A DNA stretch of 64,000 nucleotides from Brienomyrus brachyistius. Its lineage: Eukaryota > Chordata > Actinopteri > Osteoglossiformes > Mormyridae. The stretch covers positions 11,144,801-11,208,800 of the forward strand of contig NC_064554.1 of assembly GCF_023856365.1 (NCBI RefSeq), read 5' to 3'. A program made the position numbers and the translations under genes. The notes beneath the pieces are model-generated. The model ran no database searches, was not told the origin of the DNA, and saw only the letters and a program-made list of their open reading frames with translations. This document shows positions 28,454 through 40,685 of this stretch, one piece after another; the first letter of the stretch is position 1; every line of letters starts with the position of its first letter.

Positions 28454-31400
28454 CCCCCTTTTCAATGGAGAAACTCAATTTTATAGAAATCTATGACTGT
28501 AATCAAAAAACTACAAAGTCTTACATTTTGTTTGGTTACTCATGGTTAAGGTAGGTAGGGGTTAAGGGTGTCATTGTTATTGGTATTGGGGGGTTCTCCC
28601 CATAGAAATGAATGGACCGTCCTAGTCCTCACAAAGATATGAGTAGAGGTGATTGTGTGTGTGGGTGTGCGTCAGCACCTGGAAGATGACGATCCAGGCA
28701 TAGCCGATGTTGTCGAAGTTGATAGCTCCCTTGTGCGGGTTGCTGTGGCCAGTCTGGCAGCGGGTGTAGTACTGGTTCCAGTTGACGCAGAGGCCGGCCA
28801 CACTGACGCTGCCGTTGACCAGTGGCTCGGGGGCCAGGCCCAGCGCCTGGCGCCGCAGCACATCCTCCTTGTCCAGGCAGCACTCGCGGCCGCCCTCCCG
28901 CCGTGCCGGCACATCCTGGCACGACATGATGCCGTTGTCGGCCGCCAGAGAGCAGATGAAGGGTCGCTCATCGTCCTCCTCGGGCTGGTAGTACGGCGTG
29001 GGGAGGGTAAGGCCCGACGTGCTGGGAACGTGGGACGGACGGCATTAGAAAGATGAGTCCAAACCCTAATGAAGATCTTGGGGGGAACAGCCGTTAGACC
29101 TTTAGAATCTCATGTGAAGGTATACAAGTTTTATTTGAGTATAAAGAGATACAAAATTTTGGTCTAGATATTGCTCTCTGGACCTGAACTATCCTATTGA
29201 TGATATGCTTGCTTGGGGCCTAGATTCCAACTGAGCTCAGCGAGTGCCGCCTCCCCCCCCCCCCCCCCCCCCCCCCCCCTCATTATCTGCCGCTCTCTCG
29301 CTCCATGTTACGAGGGCACAGGAACGGCTGTCTGACGAACACGATTCGTTAAGCTGCGCTGAGACGGCACCCTGATCCCCTCGTCACACCCTGCTGGCCG
29401 GGCAAGGTGCTGCCTCTGAGCTCACTGGCTGACAGAGGAAGCTGGTAACTGATGCTCTGCCTTCATTTGTAATTCTCAGTGATACGGGGGCCTTCCCAGA
29501 ATGCCCTGCGGCTAAAGCCCAGCTGAAAGACAGCAGCGGGAGGTTGGGAAGGACAAGGCTAGTGGGAGAACCACCGTTAGATGGTCATGAAGCTCTGTTA
29601 GCATCTATCAAGCCGCTGTTACCATAGAACAGTACATATATAGCTACACTTTTTATATTTGTTTCTGAACAGATGACAAAATGCAAACACGGCAGAAGAG
29701 TGGTGACGTGTCGTGGCCATGCTGAGCGTGATCGGGTACGAGCGTGCCCTCTGGGCATTCAGAAAGCACAGCCCACCCTTACTGGCGCAGACAGGCCTGT
29801 CACATCGGCCTATTTGTTTATTGCGTCTCGGTGCATCACTCTGCTGATCAGGTCCTCTGCTAGGCTCAGCTAACCTCACTCGTATCCCACGCCCGTCCCA
29901 GCCGGGCGCATGGTGCGGACACCCCCAAGGCAGCGCACAGCAGCCCTTTGGGGCCAAACGATGGGGTGCAACCTGCTGATCAGCGCTCTGCCTAACTGTG
30001 ATAAAGACACATGCAGAGGAAGAGTGCATCATACCGCCATAATACTCCTGCCACATGTGTCAGAGAGCAAATGACAGGATCTGATCCAGATACAGTGTGA
30101 AAGCAATATTCTGACCCCTTCTAGTGGCCCAGTGCCCCCTCCCATCTCCCCGAGTCAGACACCGGCAATCCTGCTCTCTGTTTCTGATAATACTTAGGCA
30201 GTGCATCTGTCACAGAGGCCATCAGCTCCTGAGTGCCCCCCCCAAGCAGAGGAGGGACAGAGGGGGTGTCAGGGAAGTCACAGCCTGAGAGGTGAGTGAT
30301 ACAGTCAGGGTGTCTTGCACGGGCTAAGAGAGCTGAAGGGTGACGTGTGACATGGGGTCACAAGACGCGGCGTGACACCCCCACGAGTATTTAAATACTC
30401 AGACTCGTACAAGTGTATACAAATGCTTAGATCACAGATTCACAAAGAGGTCAGCCTAGCAAGCACAGCTGGCAGAACATGAACCCTGTACTCTCAGGGT
30501 TGTGGACTCGAGCCCCACGTTGGTTGCTGCTGTTTCGGGGGCAGTGGGTCGGCAGAGTGATGTCACCCTTGGTCTCTGAAGCCCAGTTGTTCTGGAGACT
30601 GTCTGACTCTGCTTTCCCAAAAAAAAAAAACACACGTGCTGCTTTGCATTAAAGCATCTGCCAAAAAAATAAACACTGAGATTAGCAGCTTGCATGCATG
30701 ACGACAGAGGAAGTGAGCGTCCCTGCAGGGTGACAGGTGGTGTCATTAAAGGGACATGGACTGTCTCACATTATTACCTGTTTGTAGCACTCTGCACACA
30801 GGCAGACTCATTAAAATATGCCCATTTTAATAAGTACAAGCTGCACTTCTTCTTAATTATTCCTAATTACATTAAGTTGTAATAAGCTTTGGGAAAGAGA
30901 TTTGGGGAAGGTTTCTGTCTGTAATACAAAGGTAAACAGGAAAGACAGACATTACGGAATGTTGTTAAAACCAACCCCCACCCCACCAAGGATGGCCACA
31001 GAAGAAGGCAGAAGCCAGCCCACTGACAGACCAATCGCCACCGAGCGACAACGCTGTAAGGCTGAGAAGCCCCTCCCCCCTATATAGCAACGCTTGGCTA
31101 CTGAGGGCAGGGGAGTCGCAGATTGCAGCCCTTCTACTGCCCTGTCTTTCAAGCCTGCAGTGGCTGAAGATTCTCCCTGATCGAAGGGAGGCAGAGCCAA
31201 GCAGCCAAAGTTCAGAGAGGCAGGGGCTGAACTGACAGCGACAGAGTCCCCGGAGTGGGGGCACTCTGATATGGCGCACACAGCCATCTGCAAGGAAAGC
31301 GGCAAAGAGAAACGCTAAATGACACTGCCAGCTTGAAGGGAGTCATCCAAACCTTTTGTGCATATGACAATGTATAAAATACACCAGTGTGCATGCTTGG

Positions 31401-34400
31401 GTACAGTATACCGCATTTAACTCGGGTAAAAGCAAGAGACAACCTTGCAAATACCTAACACTGACTACCAGCAACTGCTACAAGCTAATTTGTGTAGCTG
31501 TGGAGCCCCTGACACCTAATTTCTTCTGACAGGGCAGATTACCCAGAATCCTTCCCGCTGGATGTTAGGGTGCCTTCGCTAACAAGGCTGTGATTTGCCT
31601 CAGAATTCATGTATTATTATTCATCACAAAGGTCTAGATGGTTGAAAAGTAAGTTATGGATCTTTACAGCATTACACGTGTTCCTCCATAATGAAAAAGA
31701 CACTTTAACTCACAGCTTCTTTAATCTGATTTGAATTCAGCCAACAACTCAATCAAGGTTAATTAATTGAAGACCCGGGAATTAAAACCAAGGTGCCTCT
31801 CGGCCCCCAAACAGACTCCTGGGAAGTGTTATAGGTAGCACAGAATTACTTTGAGGTCACAACCCGAGTGTCGTAAATCCTACCCCCGTAATCAGCTAAA
31901 TACAGGGTCCTCAAATTTGATTACAAAGGCCCTTGTCGTCATGGCCACTATGTCTCACCAGTCCTCTGTGTTCTGTTCAGTCCTGTACCAGCTGTGCTGA
32001 CTGTCACCACCTCTAACATGTGACACTGATGTCTGAGCCCTTGGTAAGCAGGCTCCCATAGTGCACTGGGGCGAGCGAGCTGTCACAGTGCACAATGTCC
32101 AACCTCTGATAATAATCCCATGCCAGCAAGTATCTATTTTATATATATATGTGTATGTGTGTGTGTTTATATATATGTGTGTGTGTGTGTATAAATATAT
32201 ATGGTACATCATCTGGGACATGGATACTGGCACCTTTTATTCATTAGACTGTACAGCTGGGGATGGTGCTTCATTCACGCCAATTATCTCCAAAGGTGAA
32301 CCTTCCACTGATACCATGACAGGACACAGTCATTTCTCCCCCCAGCATGACAAGATCCAGGCATCGCTCGAGGAAACAGATGCTCTTGGCACAGTAACCT
32401 GGGTACCAACATTCTGGCTATAGATGATCGGGGGGAGGGTGGGGTTTTGGAGACGGTGGGCAAATTGTTAATGCAAAGTGAAAAGTAGAGGAAAGATAGA
32501 AGGTGGGGGCTCATCATCTACCCAGAGAAAAGACAGGGAGTCCTAAATAAGAAAAATACAGGCATATGTGAGGGCATATGTGTCGACCTGGATAACAGTG
32601 GGCCTGCATTATGGTGGAACAGCAGCCTGTGTTAATTGTAATATTTGTTTATGCTCCAGATGCTTTCATGTGTAGCTGACATTTTTATACAGCAAGGTAT
32701 TTATTTACCAGAGCGGTTCGGGACACGTCGCGTGTGAGGCTCACAGTGTGAAGCACTCGCATTTCCATCTTTGCGGGGCCTTCCCACTGGGTCTTAGAAT
32801 AATGCAATTAGAGCCGCACTCCACGACAGGCCGCCGAGGGGATGCTGGCGAAAGGGCGGCCAGACAGACAGACACAGACAGGCAGATAGTCAGACAGACA
32901 AACACAGACAGACAGGCAGTCTGGCAGACAGACAGACAGTCAGACAGACAGACAGACACAGACAGACAGGCTGGCAGACAGACACAGACAGACAGACAAA
33001 CACAGACAGGCAGACAGAAAGACACGCAGGCAGACAGGTTGGCAGACAGACAGGCAGTCTGGCAGACAGACAGACAGTCAGACAGACAGACACAGACAGA
33101 CAGGCTGGCAGACAGACAGACACAGACAGGCAGACAGTCTGACGCAGACAGGGAGGCTGGCAGACAGAAAGACGCGCAGACAGACAGGCTGGCAGACAGA
33201 CAGACTGGCAGACAGACAGCGAGATAGACGACCAGAGGGACAGCCCTCCCTCCCCGGGGACTCACAGGGTGAAGTTTTCCTCAGGGTAGCAGCGGTTACG
33301 CAGGAGCCCCGCCCATAGCTGCACACCAATGATCCCAAAGATGAAGAAGACGAAGAAGCAGAGGAGCAGCACGTTACCCAGCATAGGGAGAGTGTCCAGA
33401 AGCAGGTTCACCAGGATGCGCATGCCTGGGGTACAAGGGAGAGAGGGAGAGAGTGAGGGGGGGGGGGCAGTAATCACACACGGAAGGGGGGGAGAGAGAG
33501 AGGCAGGGGCTAATCAAACACATATAGGGAGAAGCGTTATTTCTGGGGGACCTCTGACATTTTGATTTTGGGGTAAAATAAACGGATAAAGGAAACAGTC
33601 TGTCGAGCGTATCTGGGAAGCATGAAGTTGAGTGTACTGTGGAAAAAGGAAGTCAAGCGCAGTGGAGGAGCAGGAAGCAGAGCATATCGGGGAAACAGGA
33701 AGCTGAGCGTATGGGAGCAACAGGAAGATAATCGCATTGGGGAACTAGAAAGCCGAGAAAATCAGGGAAACAGGAAGCTGAGCTTATCGTGGAAACAGGA
33801 AGCCATTGGAATGGGGTAACAGGAAGCTGCCTGTATTGGAGAAACAGGACGGAAAGGGAACGGGGGAAATAGGAAGCCAAGCATATCATGGAAACAGGAA
33901 GCCAAGTGCACTGGGGAAAGAAGAACCCAAGAGAGATGGAGAAACAGAAAGCAAAATGGATCAGAAAAATGGGAAACTACCCTCTTATCATGCCCAGTGG
34001 GCCAGGAAGCTGAGTCCATTGTCCCTCTCCATACCCAAGTAGCAAACAGCCACATTCCGCCCTGCGATGGGAATAGGTCCTCCAAGGAGTCACTTTTGGA
34101 AAACAGGCTTAATGAAGGGCTGCCCGCCATTGCAACCCACCTCCCCAGAAGGAGCTGAGATGGAATTAAGGAGCTTATCCTGCCGCAGAGCTGGTCACAT
34201 GACTACCCCCCAAGGTCACACGGCAGCGGCCCTGGTGAGAGCACAGCCAGCCTGCAAGTCTCCCCACTGCCGCTGGATTGGCCGGCATAGGGGGTGGAGC
34301 CAGGGTTGGCGGCGGCTACGGTGACACACAATGTGGCAGCAGTGTGGGTCATGCATTTAAGAGCCCCGCACCGATAATGAGGGCGGGGGCGCTGTGGTGA

Positions 34401-37400
34401 TGAAGAGCCCCCTCCCGCCTGTGGTTATTTAGTGTGTCGCTCGAGACGTGGCTGTGAGTGTGCTGCTGCGAGAAGGAGCAGTTAATTGAAATTGAATTTC
34501 TGAAAATCAAATCATGGGAGCGTGTGGGGGGGGGGGATGTGTTGGAGCCTGGGGGGGTGCAGTGCCTCCATGTCATATAAGCAGAAGATGAAGGAGCAGA
34601 GCTGTCATTGGCCAAAGCCCAGCAGTGGGTATGAACTACGTTGCTCTCTCTCTCTCTTTCTCCTCCCCGCCTGCTCGCCTGCTTCATCTCCTCCATCTAT
34701 TCTCTCGCTCTGCTGGCCTCAGCCTCTCATGCACTATGAAGACCTGGCCTCTCATTGAACCTCCCAGTGCATCGCCCCGCTCCACTGGTGGCTACTCCCA
34801 TCCCCAAGCCCCAAACCTGCCTCCCGGTCACTATTCAGTCTGACTCCTGCTCTCTGGCTCCCTCTTAAATATTTAATCTCCTTTTGTTCACTGTGTCTCA
34901 GCGTGTGCACAGCGTTCTCAGCACAGGAGTCAAGCAGTGTCCAGCCAGTTCTCAACAGGCAGGCCAATACACGGGGATGCACCGGAAATGGAGCGCTCAA
35001 AAATACTTGAAAAAAAATACTGAGCACCTCGCTCAGTGTTGGAAACGGAGAGGTCAAAAATACTCCGACATGCTCAACGTCGGAAACGGAGCACTCAGAA
35101 ACACTCTGAGGTGATCAGCATCGTAAACAGAGCACTCACAAACACTCGGAGGTGCTCAGCGTTGGAAACAGCACTCACAAACACTCTGAGGTGCTCAGCG
35201 TCGGAAACAGAGCACTCATAAACACTCGGAGGTGCTCAGCGTCAGAAACAGAGCACTCACAAACACTCTGAGGTGCTCAGTGTCGGAAACAGAGAACTCA
35301 GAAACACTCTGAGGTGCTCAGTGTCGGAAACAGAGCACTCAGAAACACTCGGAGGTGATCAGCGTCGTAAACAGAGCACTCACAAACACTCGGAGGTGCT
35401 CAGCATTGGAAACAGAGCACTCACAAACACTCGGAGGTGCTCAGCGTCGGAAACAGCACTCACAAACACTCGGAGGTGATCAGCGTCGGAAACAGAGCAC
35501 TCACAAACACTCGGAGGTGCTCAGCGTCGGAAACAGAGCACTCACAAACACTCGGAGGTGCTCAGCGTCGGAAACAGAGCACTCACAAACACTCGGAGGT
35601 GCACAGCGTCGGAAACAGCACTCACAAAGACTCGGAGGTGATCAGCGTCAAAAACAGAGCACTCACGAACACTCGGAAGTGCTCAGCGTCGGAAACGGAG
35701 CACTCAGAAACACTCTGAGGTGATCAGCGTCGTAAACGGAGCACTCACAAACACTCTGAGGTGATCAGCGTTGGAAACAGAGCACTCACAAACACTCGGA
35801 GGTGCTCCGCGTCCGAAATGGAGCGCTAACAAACACTCGGAGGTGCTCCGCGTCCGAAATGGAGCGCTAAGAAACACTCACAGGTGCTCAGTGTCAGAAA
35901 TGGAGCGCTAACAAACACTCGGAGGTGCTCCGCGTTGGAAACGGAGCGCTAACAAACACTCGCAGGTGCTCCACGTCGGAAACAGAGCACTAACAAACAC
36001 TCGCAGGTGCTCCACGTCGGAAACGGAGCGCTAACAAACACTCACAGGTGCTCCACGTCGGAAACGGAGCGCTAACAAACACTCAGAGGTGCTCCACGTC
36101 GGAAACGGAGCGCTAACAAACACTCGCAGGTGCTCCACGTCAGAAACGGAGCGCTCACAAACACTCGGAGGTGCTCCACGTCGGAAACGGAGCACTCACA
36201 AACACTCGGAGGTGCTCCACGTCGGAAACGGAGCGCTCACAAACACTCGGAGGTGCTCCACGTCGGAAACGGAGCGCTCACAAACACTTGGAGGTGCTCC
36301 ACGTCGGAAACGGAGCGCTCACAAACACTCGGAGGTGCTCCGCGTCGGAAACGGAGCGCGCAAAAACACTCGGAGGTGCTCCGCGTCGGAAACGGAGCGC
36401 TCACAAACACTCGGAGGTGCTCCGCGTCGGAAACGGAGCGCGCACAAAAACTCGGAGGTGCTCCGCGTCGGAAACGGAGCGCTAACAAACACTCGGAGGT
36501 GCTCAGCGTCGGAAACAGAGCGCTAACAAACACTCGGAGGTGCTCAGCGTCGGAAACGGAGCACTCACAAACACTCGGAGGTGCTCAGCGTCGGAAACAG
36601 CACTCACAAAGACTCGGAGGTGATCAGCGTCAAAAACAGAGTACTCACAAACACTCGGAGGTGCTCAGCGTCGGAAACAGAGCACTCACAAACACTCGGA
36701 GGTGCTCCGCGTCCGAAACAGAGCGCTAACAAACACTCACAGGTGCTCCGCATCGGAAATGGAGCACTGACAAATATTCGTCGGTGCTCCCCATCGGAAA
36801 CACCTAGTGTCAGTGCTGATCAGACATAACGGAATTAAATAACAGAAAGTGGATTGGTTCTGGGCCGTGTTACTGCACACCATTCTGAGTTCTGGATAAT
36901 GACAGAGAGCTGCGACTCCACCCTGGTGATGAAGGGCCTGGTGCGGCGGTCGCTTTGACCGCAGGACGACCGTGAATGCCCCACATCTCCCGCAGACAGA
37001 TATCGAGCGGCTCCACCGAGAGAAACCGCCGGTGGTTTCGAGTACATGCTGGAAATGTCAACACCGTCGATTCCCACCAGGGGGCATGTGGCTGTGGAGG
37101 AAATTGATCGGACGAAAGGCAGGACGAAAGGCAGAGAGAGCATTGCTGGCGTGCCATGGCCACCTGGGATGCACTGACGTCGGCTGACTCCAGGCCGGAA
37201 ACATGCGTGTACTGTGGCATGGTTCCCGTACCCCGACTGGAAACCAAACACGAGATGACAGGACAGGCGTGGAATTTACAAGCCACTTTTTAGGGTGAAA
37301 CGATGCAGAGTCGTTCATGGTTAAGCACATGCCAATACTTCATTGGCATATTGTGTAGGAGGCACATCAAAGGGGTGGAGGCAGCCCAGCACTTGACAGG

Positions 37401-40400
37401 GTCCCCTGAATGCATAAAACTGGGTGGGGCGCAAGGCCATATTTTGACAAGGGGCCAAAAATTTCTAGGTACGCTTCTGTTGTCTGCTATTTGCACTGTT
37501 TTGTAGTGTTTGGACTATCTGTGCTATTCTGCACTGTCTCTATTGTTTAGTCTTCTGTGACTGAGTGTGGTTGTGTAACTAGCATCCTAATGCACCAGTT
37601 AGACAGGGCCGATGATCCAGGGGTACCGTTAGGGGGGGAGGAAGCTAACGAGGGGGGGCCTAAAACATTTGGAGAATTTAGATTGGACTGGGTTTGGGAC
37701 CCGATACTGTATGCTTTCATGGGGCCCAAAATCTCTAGCAGTGCCCTGCTTGTCCTATGCAGGGTCGCGGGAGCCCAGAGGCAGGCAGTAACCCAGGGTG
37801 GGGTGCCAAGCTATAGCAGGAACTGCATGCACATGTAAATGGACCTGTTTGTACTGTACCAGGAGCGGACCAAAGAGCGTAGAATCAGCTCTGTCTCACT
37901 TTAATATAACTCTGAGAGGTATTTAGCTGTCTGGAACATTTTAACTGGTAATGGCTTTGAACTGTCCTCTGGGTTTTAAGCTGTCATCCCTGGGGAAGAT
38001 GTGATTTTAGTTGTGGGAGGGAGGGGGGGGGGGGTGAATGACACCAGATTAGGTTGTAGCTCGGTGACAAGCCAGTGCGGCGTAGTTTCAGAGCTCAATG
38101 GAAGGACAGAGTACCAGGCTGAGGATGGGGGGGGGAGGGGGGTGGCGGAGACTCACTGGGGACACGGTTGATGGCTTTGAGCGGCCGGAGCACCCGCACG
38201 GTCCTGATGGCAGACAGGTTGATGTTCTGAAGGTCCAACGAATACTCCACCATCCTGCCGAGGAGAGAAAGGAGGTGAGAGCTGAAGCACACAGCCACTC
38301 CAGGGAGACACACGGAGAGAAAACACACTTAATCTACAGAAGACACATGCGTCATGAATCATGATCTGCAGAAAATCGCTGCTCAGACTCCGGCACGTGC
38401 GGCATCGTCACAGAGAGACAGAAAGAATCTGATACGCATGATCTCAGCTAGAGCATAGCCAATCCTTTAGTATTCATGCGAAATCTCATCTATCTTCTCA
38501 TACCAGCGTAGAAACGGAGAAACAGGAGTCAGGTACATTTAAAATGCAACGGCATGTTCAGTGTGAGGCTGCCAGTTCAAAAGACGTGGTGGCTGAGATC
38601 TGAATCCGGCATGTGCTCCTTAAAGTGTGTCACCCAGAGCCCTCAGCCTTGCCCTCCCCTCTCTGAGCTCTATGGGCGTCGCACTGACCCAGCAATGTAC
38701 CCCGTTCTGGTGAAATTGCATAAAATCTGGAGAAATCTCAATCTCCCTGAGACGTTTCTGGTCCTACATCAGTGTGGAAGGTGCCCCTAGTCCAGCACTG
38801 AAGACACCGGTCATGTTAAACTGATAACTCAGTCTGTGACTGAATTAAGATGTATGCTGCTGTCTGTTGCTAGGGCCCCATTAAGGTCTCAACCCTGCAG
38901 CAGGGAGGCAGGAGTGATCTGCAGAGCGTGAGTGTGAGAAGTGAGCCGGTGAGATGGCGATTTCCTCTTAAAGCCGCCAGCCAGCTCTGCTTCTCTGCCC
39001 GCAGAGCTCTGTGTAAAACACTCCGCTAGCTCATCTCCTCAGGGGAAGCTTTCAGCACTGCCCCACATACCCTCCCTCTGCGGCCAGTATTAGAAATTAC
39101 CCCTGCGGACGCTACGTGTGCACGATGGCACTCGCTTACGCGAGTGGACTGCGCGCGACAGGAGCTGCACATGGTGCTACTCACCAAGACAGGTCGGGCT
39201 CTGCGCTTCTCTTCAGACTAATGTAAGGTCATTAATCAATGTTACCGCTAAACGATTCCTATAGGTGGCACTATAGCTCAGCACCCACAGAGTAGGGGTT
39301 TGAATCCCACCTTTGTTCTGCACTTACGTGTGCGTGCAGATTGTGTGTTATTCCTGTGTCATGTGGGTTTCTCTAGTCAGGCTAACTGGCCGTTGTCTGT
39401 GATTTTCTTGGTGGACTGGCATACCGTCCAGGGCATCCCCTGCCCTGTACCATGGTACGGACCGGCATACCGTCCGGGGCGTCCCCTGCCCTGTACCATG
39501 GTACGAACCGGCATACCGTCCGGGGCGTCCCCTGCCCTGTACCATGGTACGGACCGGCATACCGTCCGGGGCGTCCCCTGCCCTGTACCATGGTACGGAC
39601 CGGCATACCGTCCGGGGCGTCCCCTGCCCTGTACCATGGTACGGACCGGCATACCGTCCGGGGCGTCCCCTGCCCTGTACCATGGTACGGACCGGCATAC
39701 CGTCCGGGGCGTCCCCTGCCCTGTACCATGGTACGGACCGGCATACCGTCCGGGGCGTCCCCTGCCCTGTACCATGGTATGGACTGGCATACCGTCCCCT
39801 GCCTTGTTCCATTACCCCCCACAACCCCCCTGGATAGGTAGTGGGAAGATGGATGTTTTATTTGTGAGATAATTTCACTTTTTAATTTGCAAAAAGCCTT
39901 AGTTTCCAAGCCAATAATTTCCTCACAAAACTTTAATTTGTTACGACTGTTTTTTTGTGTGTGTTGATTCTGTTTCCTTATTGGAATGCCGCATTCAGAT
40001 TTACAAGATAATTTGAAAAAGACTAGCAGGCTGTCCAGCTCCTAAAATGTGTCAGAAACCCGACGGTTACGGCAGCATCCACTGCAAGTGGCAGACGGCC
40101 GAGCCCGAGCCCACCTGAAACTGCACAGGTGTCCTTTTGCGGGAGAAGCAGGCAAGCGACGCACACTAACCCAAAAATATCCCACAGCACTTTCCTTCAG
40201 CACTTAATCGAGAGAACTGTCTCAAAGTCAGTGTAAATGTCACGTCTTCTGAACTCTGCTCAGAGAAACCAGTTCTGGCACTTTAGCCTTCAAAGAAAAT
40301 TACACGACGGGGCCTCATTGGAATTCCGAAAGGAAAAATAGCATTTTCGGAATGATCATTATGCATAAGGAGCAGCTCCGTGTAAATGTGCGTACATATA

Positions 40401-40645
40401 TAAATAAATATGAATCCGCGCACAAACAGCAAACCACCACAAAGCCTTCTGAGGCACAGACCCCAAAACAGAAACCTGGATGATACAGATTAACAAAAAA
40501 ACAAAACTATACACAGAAAGCTCACTGACACACGCTAACGAACCAGTAAACCGAAAGCTCACTGACACACGCTAACTAACCAGTAAACAGAAAACTCACT
40601 GACACACACACATACTGTACACTTACACACAGAAACACAGACAGG

Positions 40646-40685
<40 letters not shown>

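Noticed and set aside
36130..36729. Plus-strand open frame of 199 codons and neighbours
   Set aside because: A 41-nt array read in successive frames; no codon-level constraint visible.
34960..36805. Possible CRISPR-like regular repeats
   Set aside because: Units are directly adjacent with no unique spacers, the genome is clearly vertebrate, and the same holds for the other arrays.
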